From the NCBI GenBank assembly GCA_039029935.1, contig JBCCFC010000807.1:1-6463 (forward strand): a stretch of 6,463 nt of DNA, in the 5' to 3' direction. The notes beneath the pieces were generated by a model. The model saw nothing but the letters and a program-made list of their open reading frames with translations, was not told the origin of the DNA and did no database searches. Every line of letters starts with the position of its first letter. Within the stretch, counting starts at the first letter, position 1. The position numbers were made by a program, and so were the translations under genes. Positions 1 through 5,791 of the stretch are shown here, in pieces. This DNA is from G039029935 sp039029935. GTDB lineage: Bacteria; Chloroflexota; Anaerolineae; Caldilineales; Caldilineaceae.

Positions 1-440
1 AGAGGTTGAACACAAAAAGCTGGACTATAGAGTCACTCCTACAAAGGCTGGAATCTCCTCTGGTACGACGCTGATTCTTTGCCTCGTAGGAATGGCTAAA
101 TGGACTGGTCAAATTGTTCAACCTGTTACTGACCATTACATATTTTTTAGTTTTTTCACTGGATTCTCCTCTTTCCTCTGACACTCACCTTGAATGTCCA
201 TTGTACCTTTTGTCTTTCTTCTATATTTGCACAGCTTTCTGTGCCTCTTCTTACTCTAATTCCTCGCTCACTTTCTCTCCAAATTTTCTTCTTATTCTTT
301 CAGCCTTGTACTCTTGAAACATGCTCTTTAAAACTTTTAATGCGCTCTATATAAATCAGGACACTTGCTCTATTCGCGAAACTTTCTTCCTTCTACCTCT
401 GGTAGCGGGAATTGCTGGCATTATTGTGAATTGTCAATCA
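1..440. other. Left flank with no supportable gene; pyrimidine-rich tract
   Basis: I find no convincing gene here. From about 141 to 300 the plus strand is strongly pyrimidine-biased (about 124 of 160 bases are C or T), unlike the gene-bearing remainder. A plus-strand frame is open from the left edge to a TGA at 179-181 and could be the last 59 codons of a gene entering from the left, but I do not recognise its product and the length is compatible with chance. A 67-codon plus-strand frame at 114-317 encodes a hydrophobic, Ser/Leu/Phe-rich peptide that follows directly from the pyrimidine bias. On the minus strand one frame gives Lys/Glu-rich segments (for example 322-254) interrupted by several stops. 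It may be a decayed gene or only the mirror of the base bias. No clear terminator follows the minus-strand operon that ends at 441. Confidence 0.5.
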
Positions 441-1190
441 TTAGCAGTTTAACAACCGCTGTGCATTCCCACCCAACACCAACCGCTTGGCCTCATCCGA
501 AATATCCGCTGTAATGATCTTGCCGATTTGTGCTCGCGGGTCCATCAACGGCATATCCGAGCCATACAGCACTTTCTCTGGCCCGGCTTCGTTGACAAGT
601 TGTTCAATCACACTGGGGGAACGATAGGTAGAACAGGTTTCCAGATAGATATTGGGGTGTGCTTGCGATGCGGCAATCGCTTGGTCACGGTAGGGCTGGA
701 TGTTGCCTGCATGACCCGCAACAAAATTGGCATTGGGATAGTGTGGCGCGATGTGGGTGAGCAAGTGTGGCGCAGAATGGGCATCTGGACCTGTATGGAA
801 GATGATGGTCAAACCACGTTCGTTGGCAAACGTATAGATGGGGTGCCAGATGGGTTCGTGCAAATCCCAGCGCGTGTAGGGTGGGTAGAGTTTGATCGCA
901 ACAAAGTGTAGCTCGTCGATGGCACGGGTCAACTCAGCGACCATGCGCTCAGGCATCAGCGGTGACACATAGGCAAACCCCACAAAACGGTCTGGATGCT
1001 GGGCAATAAACCGTGCAGTCTGGTCATTTCCGGTCGTGCCATCGGGGTGAAAGATGTTAAACAGGCAGGCCACATCAATGCCGACCGCATCCATCGCCCG
1101 TAACATCCCGTCGGTATCGTCACGCATGAAAAAACGGTCCCAATGGCCGACATGTCCATGAAAATCAATCACATAAATATCGTCAATCAT
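441..1190 (-). CDS. Amidohydrolase-2 family metal-dependent hydrolase
   Basis: A 249-residue TIM-barrel amidohydrolase of the amidohydrolase-2 (ACMSD-like) type, presumably cytoplasmic because no signal peptide is visible. The metal-site motifs of the family are all present in order: D9-F-H11-G-H13 at the end of strand 1, an IKLYP segment with K100, FHTG with H132, GHAG with H160, and YGSDMP with D212. Members hydrolyse or decarboxylate carboxylated or amide-containing small molecules; the substrate here is unknown. I chose the ATG at 1190 rather than one 11 codons upstream. It forms an ATGA overlap with the stop of the preceding gene, and the protein then begins just before its first barrel strand, as is usual. 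It is the last gene of a coupled set with the aminotransferase and the degenerate homologue upstream. Family assignment is firm; function is open. Confidence 0.92.
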   Translation of the reverse strand: MIDDIYVIDFHGHVGHWDRFFMRDDTDGMLRAMDAVGIDVACLFNIFHPDGTTGNDQTARFIAQHPDRFVGFAYVSPLMPERMVAELTRAIDELHFVAIKLYPPYTRWDLHEPIWHPIYTFANERGLTIIFHTGPDAHSAPHLLTHIAPHYPNANFVAGHAGNIQPYRDQAIAASQAHPNIYLETCSTYRSPSVIEQLVNEAGPEKVLYGSDMPLMDPRAQIGKIITADISDEAKRLVLGGNAQRLLNC

Positions 1191-1951
1191 CTGTGTAGAA
1201 TCCGTTCCAGATTGCCAGCACATATCTGTGAGAGCACCACTTCTGAAGAGCCTGTTCTAGAGAATGAAGCATGGTGCAGATAAAATAGTATGGGTCCCAT
1301 TGCATAACGGGGATACCACGAACCATAGACAAAGCGGTGCGCCCCAAATTCGTGGCAGAGGGCTTCAACCTCCCCCATCGGTTCATAGCGACTCAACTCC
1401 CAATGGGCGTTGGGGAGTGCCATCAGCAACGGGCGTACCAACAGCGCATGCATATAATGCCCACCCACAATCATGCTGACCAAATCGGGATAGGCTTGGA
1501 GCGTCGTCACAAGGTCATCGGTGTCCATGTCGGGCAGGGGGATCCACAACGGAATTTGATGCTCAGAGAGCCATGTCAGCATGGTGTCATATGCCCACGG
1601 GCGAAAGGGCAAGCCGACCGTCATGGTTTCGTGGAGACGCACCGACGAAACACACTGTTCTGCATGAAGTGCCTGAATCTGTGCCAGAGAGGTTGTGGTT
1701 GGCATCATCGACCACTGCGGGACTAGTCGTCCATCATCCCCAATCCACGCCGCCAGCATGTCGTTGCCCTCGGTTGGGCTGTAGAATTCGGTATGTGCAT
1801 GATAGACCACTGCCCGTCCAACGCCATGACGGTCCATCTCGGTCAAGAGTTCGTTGCGGTCTCTAAACGGTGCAGGATCATCATGGCGGTCGCCGACACG
1901 GATGTTGGCGTCAAAGACAGGCACACGTGCGGTGAAGTGTAGCGTCGTCAT
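1187..1951 (-). CDS. Degenerate amidohydrolase-like protein, probable pseudoenzyme
   Basis: A 254-residue protein with the overall layout of an amidohydrolase-2 barrel but without most of its metal ligands. Where the intact neighbour has D-F-H-G-H, this one has D14-A-N-I-R; where the neighbour has IKLYP it has VRLHE (R105); FHTG is replaced by WIPLP near 136-140; YGSDMP is replaced by YGSWYP (W212). The segment GGHYMH retains one histidine (H165). The frame is intact, so this is not simple decay. It overlaps both neighbours by ATGA (stop of the aminotransferase inside its start, its own stop inside the start of the intact amidohydrolase), which suggests matched expression. A GAGGTGG sequence lies about 10 nt before the ATG. 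A structural or regulatory partner of the downstream enzyme is my inference. It could alternatively use a different, metal-free chemistry. Confidence 0.85.
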   Translation of the reverse strand: MTTLHFTARVPVFDANIRVGDRHDDPAPFRDRNELLTEMDRHGVGRAVVYHAHTEFYSPTEGNDMLAAWIGDDGRLVPQWSMMPTTTSLAQIQALHAEQCVSSVRLHETMTVGLPFRPWAYDTMLTWLSEHQIPLWIPLPDMDTDDLVTTLQAYPDLVSMIVGGHYMHALLVRPLLMALPNAHWELSRYEPMGEVEALCHEFGAHRFVYGSWYPRYAMGPILFYLHHASFSRTGSSEVVLSQICAGNLERILHR

Positions 1952-3276
1952 GATACGCTAACCACCTCATCAATAGCTTTCTCCATCGCCGCAATCAGCC
2001 CATCAACATGGGGCGTCTGCATGGGTAGCGAAAGCGAATTCATGATCAAGCCCTGGCTGAGAAAGTAGCCTTGGTTGAGCAATGAGAGGAAAAGCTGGTG
2101 CGCCACGGTACTGTCATTACGCTTGGTGTTGCGATAGTTGACCAACGGCTCATCTGTGCAATAGATGCTAAAGAGTGAGCCAATCCCCAGTGCTTGGGCC
2201 GCAAAGCCTTTGGTCGCAAACAGGTCATTCAAGCCTGACCGCAACCGCTCACCCAAGCCATTCAGATGGTCAAATGAATCTGGCGTCAGTTGTTGGAGCG
2301 TCGCCAATCCTGCTGTCATTACAACAGGATGTGCGCTGAATGTGCCGCTCTGAAAAAAGCCTGTCGGTCCTTGGGTGGTGTCGAGCAGGTCCATGATATC
2401 GGCACGTCCGCCAAAGGCGCCGACTGGAAAGCCACCCCCGATGATTTTGCCATAGGTGGTGAGATCGGGCTGAATGCCAAACGATTCTTGAATGCCACCC
2501 CGCCCGACGCGGAAAGCGACGACCTCATCCAAAATCAGCAATAGGTTGTGGTCACGGGTCAGTTGACGGACAAGGCGCACAAAATCGTCTCGGATTGGCA
2601 AAATACCCGCTTTGGGGTCCAAAATGATACAGGCGAGTTCATCTCGATGCTGCTCAATCAGCCGTGTTACCGATTCCTCATCATGATAGGGCAATACCAC
2701 AACCTCATCGGCTGTATTGGGCGAAATGCCACCTGCTGTTGGCACAGAATAGGGTGCATGGTCTGGCCCTGCCTTCTCCAACGGCGGAGCCACGCTGATT
2801 TCAACCACATCGTGACTGCCATGATAGCCCCCCTCAAACTTGGCGATTTTGGGTTTGCCACTAAACCCACGCGCCAAGCGAATGGCATGAAGCGTCGCCT
2901 CTGTCCCCGAATTGGCAAAGCGAATCCGCTCTAATGAGGTGACTCGACTACAGAGTTCCTCGGCCAGAGCTGCCTCAACCCCAGCAGGTGCGCCCAAGGC
3001 AATGCCCCGTGATAACTGCGCCGCTATCGCCGCATGAACAGCCGGATGATTGTGGCCTAAAATCTGGGCAGTGTGATGGTTGGCAAAATCTACAAATTGC
3101 CGCTCATCGATATCATAGAGATAGCACCCTTCTCCCCGTTGCATGGTTAATGGAAAGGGTTTGTAGAAGTACGCCCCCTTGGCACCGCCGGGCATATACT
3201 GACGGTCTCGTTCAAATTGCGCTTGCGAGCGAGGACCACCCTGATGGTATGTTTCTTCAACTGGCGTGTAATCCAT
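1948..3276 (-). CDS. Class III PLP aminotransferase, GSA aminomutase-like
   Basis: A 442-residue fold-type I, class III pyridoxal-phosphate enzyme closest in motif pattern to glutamate-1-semialdehyde 2,1-aminomutase, with the usual family length. Visible motifs: an ILGHNHPAV segment near 72-80, the phosphate-binding NSGTEA at 122-127, the GGYHGSHD loop at 149-156, LILDEVV with D250 for the pyridine nitrogen, and TYGKIIGGG with the Schiff-base lysine K277. It is probably not the haem-pathway enzyme hemL: it sits with amidohydrolases rather than haem genes, and the strand that normally reads EP in this family reads LDPKAG (D220). Role inferred: amino-group transfer or migration on an unidentified substrate. 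The ATG at 3276 follows a GGGAA ribosome site (3287-3283). The Uma2-like gene ends only 18 bp upstream, and the next gene starts within this gene's stop codon (ATGA). Confidence 0.92.
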   Translation of the reverse strand: MDYTPVEETYHQGGPRSQAQFERDRQYMPGGAKGAYFYKPFPLTMQRGEGCYLYDIDERQFVDFANHHTAQILGHNHPAVHAAIAAQLSRGIALGAPAGVEAALAEELCSRVTSLERIRFANSGTEATLHAIRLARGFSGKPKIAKFEGGYHGSHDVVEISVAPPLEKAGPDHAPYSVPTAGGISPNTADEVVVLPYHDEESVTRLIEQHRDELACIILDPKAGILPIRDDFVRLVRQLTRDHNLLLILDEVVAFRVGRGGIQESFGIQPDLTTYGKIIGGGFPVGAFGGRADIMDLLDTTQGPTGFFQSGTFSAHPVVMTAGLATLQQLTPDSFDHLNGLGERLRSGLNDLFATKGFAAQALGIGSLFSIYCTDEPLVNYRNTKRNDSTVAHQLFLSLLNQGYFLSQGLIMNSLSLPMQTPHVDGLIAAMEKAIDEVVSVS

Positions 3277-3294
3277 TGGTGATTCCCGTTGTGC

Positions 3295-4725
3295 TTATGG
3301 TATCTGCGCTGCCCACGCATCTAATGTCGGGCTTGCTGGTAAGGATGATTGAAGCGTCTGTAGCGTTGCTAAGTCAAGCTGTTGTAGCTGTTGTAACGCA
3401 TTCGGCAACGGTTGACCAAAACGCATCTGCACCCACATCGGTAATGTCTGAAGGATGTTCTGACGAATCCCATCTTCAATGCCCTGTTCCTTACCAATGG
3501 CAATGCCCTCTTCACGGCCCTCTTCACGGCCTTTTTCTGTGCCGATGGCAATGCCCTCTTCACGACCTTTTTCTGTGCCGATGGCAATGCCCTCTTCACG
3601 ACCTTTTTCTGCGCCAATGGCAATGCCCTCTTCACGACCCTCTTCACGGCCTTCTTCACGACCTTTTTCTGCGCCAATGGCAATGCCCTCTTCACGACCT
3701 TCTTCCTTACCAATGGCAATGCCTTCATTCTGCCATTCCTCAGCAACTTCACCTGCAATAATTTTGGCGGATGTCTCCTCGGCGAAGATATCCGCAATCT
3801 TGCGTTTCCAACCAGGCATCAATTCACAGGTAATTTCATCGCCCATGCCATATTCAATAGGATCATCTGGTGATGAGACATGATAGACCCAAATTTTCTT
3901 CTTCGCATCATCCAGGTCCCACACGATTTGGACACCATTGGCAAAGTACAGCGTCCGTTTTTTCTTATCTTCTGCACGCGTGTTAGAGCGTGATCGTCCC
4001 TCAATCACCAACTCTGGACAACCAAACATCTTGGGTTGCTTATTACGTCCATATGGACGCACAATTTTCTTGGCGCGTTCCCATGAAATAATGCTGGCAT
4101 CCGGAATCACTTCCTCGCCATCCTTCAAGATACATTTCAACTGGTCTGGCAAAGCTTGCCCAAAACCAATATGTCGTGCAGTGATGCTCAACATCTCTTG
4201 TGCGTTTTCGACTGCGCGTCGTTCTACAAAATGCGTCATAAATTGCCACACCAACCATCCATGATATAACTCAATGGGTTCATCATCGAGTATGATTTCT
4301 ACGTTGTCAATGGTATACGGACCACGCCCACGTTCATAGGCGTCGAGTATGTTTTGCGGCCACGGGTTGCGTGACATGTCATCTGTCTGCCATACAAGCC
4401 AACCATTGTGTAATGTAATTGGCTCAACTGCCAGAATGGTTGCCGCATTTTCACTAGTGTAAATGCCTTTCCAACGATGACTGGCCTCTTCTATGGTACG
4501 CGGCCAGTCTTGATTGGGGCCATACAAATAGGTTAAGTCGTTCGGATTGTCACCGTTGAGAGATACCACTTCTGGCTTTTTCTGGTCCCAAGATGGCTTA
4601 TGTGACGATATGAGTGGTTGCTTACCATTCAACCTCGTTCTGATTCTCTCCTGACTCGATTTTTCGAGAGGCGGTTTTGTTCGTACTGTTGCGTAATCAG
4701 TCGCTGTCAGCGTACTGGTTGTCAT
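3295..4725 (-). CDS. Uma2-family nuclease-like protein with Gly/Glu repeat tail
   Basis: A 476-residue protein whose middle part matches the Uma2 (DUF820) branch of the PD-(D/E)XK nuclease superfamily: IPDASI with D209, LVIEGRS with E242, a lysine cluster in which K256 is 14 residues after the glutamate as in the family, then LYFANGVQIVWDLD. Uma2 proteins are usually near 190 residues. Here the N-terminus is extended and carries a module twice (87-113 and 135-161, 16 of 27 identical, both ending GWLVWQ). The C-terminus holds a repeat tail (about 334-417; GIAIG, GREE and EKG units) followed by a Leu/Gln-rich end. Such tails also occur in Rpn/YhgA-like nucleases, suggesting assembly or a link to mobile DNA, but no activity is proven. 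The start follows GGGGGA by 9 nt. A consensus promoter lies about 150 bp upstream. It may lead the aminotransferase operon or be a later insertion into it. Confidence 0.88.
   Translation of the reverse strand: MTTSTLTATDYATVRTKPPLEKSSQERIRTRLNGKQPLISSHKPSWDQKKPEVVSLNGDNPNDLTYLYGPNQDWPRTIEEASHRWKGIYTSENAATILAVEPITLHNGWLVWQTDDMSRNPWPQNILDAYERGRGPYTIDNVEIILDDEPIELYHGWLVWQFMTHFVERRAVENAQEMLSITARHIGFGQALPDQLKCILKDGEEVIPDASIISWERAKKIVRPYGRNKQPKMFGCPELVIEGRSRSNTRAEDKKKRTLYFANGVQIVWDLDDAKKKIWVYHVSSPDDPIEYGMGDEITCELMPGWKRKIADIFAEETSAKIIAGEVAEEWQNEGIAIGKEEGREEGIAIGAEKGREEGREEGREEGIAIGAEKGREEGIAIGTEKGREEGIAIGTEKGREEGREEGIAIGKEQGIEDGIRQNILQTLPMWVQMRFGQPLPNALQQLQQLDLATLQTLQSSLPASPTLDAWAAQIP
3475..3726 (-). 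repeat. Nested 36/12-bp coding minisatellite
   Basis: This in-frame tandem repeat encodes the tail of the Uma2-like protein. The plus-strand core ATGGCAATGCC occurs six times, starting at 3497, 3545, 3581, 3617, 3677 and 3713, at spacings of 48, 36, 36, 60 and 36 bp. The basic unit is 36 bp (12 residues, GIAIG followed by an xEKGREE-like part); the longer spacings contain one or two extra 12-bp GREE units. Because every step is a multiple of three, no stop appears in several other frames, which produces long spurious reading frames on both strands. The pattern is that expected for slippage or unequal recombination. Confidence 0.95.
4243..4467 (-). repeat. Internal duplication in the Uma2-like gene (protein level)
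   Basis: Residues 87-113 (bases 4467-4387) and 135-161 (bases 4323-4243) are two copies of one 27-residue module offset by 48 residues, with 16 identities. Each copy has the order G-x-Y-T, N, I-L, E-P-I, L, then GWLVWQ. The region resembles the strand pair that normally opens a Uma2 domain (the segment usually ending in a dGxiv-type strand). The bases have diverged more than the residues, so the duplication is old. Confidence 0.75.
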
Positions 4726-4734
4726 ATCAAATCA

Positions 4735-4740
4735 TCCCCC
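4735..4740 (-). promoter_or_regulatory. Ribosome binding site of the Uma2-like gene
   Basis: The minus strand reads GGGGGA ending 9 nt before the ATG at 4725, which supports that start. A six-codon frame beginning at 4742 overlaps this site and ends in an ATGA overlap with the main start, but it has no ribosome site of its own. Confidence 0.6.
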
Positions 4741-4743
4741 ATT

Positions 4744-4796
4744 GAGAATAAGAAAAATAAGACACTTTATTGTTTATGAAAATATAAAGTAGTGTC
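4744..4796 (-). terminator. Candidate leader hairpin plus U-rich run (possible attenuator)
   Basis: On the minus strand GACAC-TAC-TTTAT (4796-4784) can pair with ATAAAGTGTC (4770-4761) across a 13-nt loop, giving ten pairs with a three-base bulge. The transcript then reads into a U-rich run (4760 to about 4744, TTATTTTTCTTATTCTC). This resembles an intrinsic terminator with an AT-rich, weak stem. It competes for the same bases as the larger hairpin at 4786-4863, so the two cannot form together in full. It lies between the predicted promoter and the Uma2-like gene. Confidence 0.35.
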
Positions 4797-4863
4797 ATGG
4801 ATTTCAAAAACGCAGATTGACTTCAATGCTAATCTGCGCTCCCGAAATCCACGACACTACTTT
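4786..4863. repeat. 78-nt two-part inverted repeat
   Basis: A perfectly centred palindrome. The outer arms are 20 nt (4786-4805 and 4844-4863; 19 of 20 pair, the single mismatch giving a G-U in one transcript direction). Next come symmetric 5-nt internal loops (4806-4810, 4839-4843), an inner 8-bp perfect stem (4811-4818 with 4831-4838) and a 12-nt loop (4819-4830). Read on the minus strand it has AAAAAA before it and a T-rich stretch after it. It starts roughly 10-14 nt after the predicted start of transcription, so it would dominate the leader of the Uma2-like mRNA. It could be a bidirectional terminator, a leader regulatory element, or a small MITE-like mobile repeat. Confidence 0.85.
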
Positions 4864-4880
4864 TTTACTGAACGACTCTA

Positions 4881-4909
4881 ATTATACGCTAGATTGCTCT
4901 TGTCGTCAA
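4881..4909 (-). promoter_or_regulatory. Near-consensus sigma70 promoter facing the Uma2-like gene
   Basis: The minus strand reads TTGACG (4909-4904), a 17-bp spacer, and a perfect TATAAT (4886-4881). Only one base departs from the TTGACA/TATAAT consensus and the spacing is optimal. The expected transcription start is near 4873-4877, giving a leader of about 150 nt before the ATG at 4725. It is the only strong promoter I see in the window and probably drives the Uma2-like gene, and possibly the aminotransferase and amidohydrolases beyond it. Confidence 0.75.
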
Positions 4910-4999
4910 CATCTTATTGCAATTGAGACGTTAAAGGATTTTATGGATATACGTTTCGTGTCTTAATTTGGCGAGTGATTGTCACCAAGCCGTCCCTAA

Positions 5000-5791
5000 C
5001 TACCCATTCACCCAATGCGCAAAAAGCGGCTTGACATTATTAGGCAATCCTTCATAGACACCAGCGGGCATCGGTGGCACTTGATTCTCCCGTTTGCCTG
5101 TCGCCGCTTGCATCCGTTCACGCGTGGCCGAGCTAGGCATCAGGATGCTAAGGTCCAGCCACCAAGGGGCGTAGCGTACGACAACGGCCACACGCGGCTC
5201 GTTGGTGATATTCGGTGCGGTGGCGTGCCAGAGCCGACTGTCCATCACCAACACATCGCCTGCCTTGCCTGTGACATTCACCTCGGTGGGATAGGGTTCA
5301 AGGTCGCTTGGTCCAAAACCGCCTGTGGGATTATTGCTCATACGATGGCTTCCTGATACCACCAGTGTCCCACCACTTTCAGCAGTAAAATCAGCCAACA
5401 TCCATATGGTTGTCAAATGCATAACCACATCGGGATAGGGTGCCGGAATACAGCCCGCATTACGCTGGTTAAAGGGCCAATCCGCGTGCCAGCCGCCGCG
5501 TTCGTTGCCCGGCTCGTTGGTGGTGGCCGAGGTGAACGAGATGCGAGAGAAGGGACCCAGCATAGCCTCGACCAGCGCCATCAGCCGTGTATCGGCCAAA
5601 TAGAGAGCCAAAGACTGGTCATAGTTGATAACGCCGGACAGATGACCGATATGTTTGGGGGCGTTGGGGTTGCGGTGTTTGGCGGTTGCAGCAAGGATAT
5701 TCGTGCGTATGGGTGCGACCTCCACTGTTGGGATGACATTCTCGACAACACACCAGCCATCCACTTCCATGCGATTTCGTAAATTATTCAT
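5000..5791 (-). CDS. Phytanoyl-CoA dioxygenase (PhyH) family oxygenase
   Basis: A 263-residue Fe(II)/2-oxoglutarate-dependent oxygenase of the PhyH family, with normal family length. The iron triad is visible as GGWHADW (H102, D104) and LWHATAPN (H189), and R200, eleven residues after the second histidine, is placed to bind the 2-oxoglutarate carboxylate. The segment ESGGTLVVSGSHR (138-150) is the usual strand before the distal half of the jelly roll, and MEVDGWCVVENVI near the start matches the typical N-terminal helix and strand. These enzymes hydroxylate or otherwise oxidise aliphatic small molecules; the substrate is unknown. I chose the ATG at 5791, eight codons inside the longest frame, because it has AGGAG just upstream and makes an ATGA overlap with the propeller-protein gene. 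No convincing terminator lies between its stop and the next promoter. Confidence 0.9.
   Translation of the reverse strand: MNNLRNRMEVDGWCVVENVIPTVEVAPIRTNILAATAKHRNPNAPKHIGHLSGVINYDQSLALYLADTRLMALVEAMLGPFSRISFTSATTNEPGNERGGWHADWPFNQRNAGCIPAPYPDVVMHLTTIWMLADFTAESGGTLVVSGSHRMSNNPTGGFGPSDLEPYPTEVNVTGKAGDVLVMDSRLWHATAPNITNEPRVAVVVRYAPWWLDLSILMPSSATRERMQAATGKRENQVPPMPAGVYEGLPNNVKPLFAHWVNG

Noticed and set aside
114..317. 67-codon plus-strand frame with a hydrophobic N-terminus resembling a small membrane protein
   Set aside because: Its Leu/Phe/Ser/Tyr content follows from the pyrimidine bias of the strand; no ribosome site precedes it and no family is recognisable.
393..405. CTACC-TCT-GGTAG inverted repeat after the amidohydrolase gene as a terminator
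   Set aside because: The stem is only 5 bp with a 3-nt loop and no T-run follows on the minus strand.
528..911. 127-codon plus-strand frame opposite the amidohydrolase
   Set aside because: It is antisense to a gene with complete catalytic motifs, and its product shows no family features.
1191..1223. Upstream ATG at 1223 as the start of the intact amidohydrolase
   Set aside because: It would add 11 residues before the first barrel strand and overlap the previous gene by 37 bp; the ATGA junction at 1190 is more likely.
2988..3883. Long plus-strand and alternate minus-strand reading frames across the repeat region (2988-3761, 3479-3883, and minus 3797-3369)
   Set aside because: They exist because the repeat units are multiples of 3 bp and lack stops in several frames. 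Their products are low-complexity Cys/Leu/His, Pro/Ser/Met or Lys/Val repeats, while the minus-strand Uma2 frame has recognisable nuclease motifs.
4722..4742. Six-codon upstream frame (ATG at 4742) overlapping the Uma2 start by ATGA
   Set aside because: It has no ribosome site and overlaps the GGGGGA that serves the main start, so a leader-peptide role is unsupported.
4960..4990. Small bulged hairpin just after the PhyH-family stop as its terminator
   Set aside because: The stem is short and interrupted, and no T-run follows on the minus strand.
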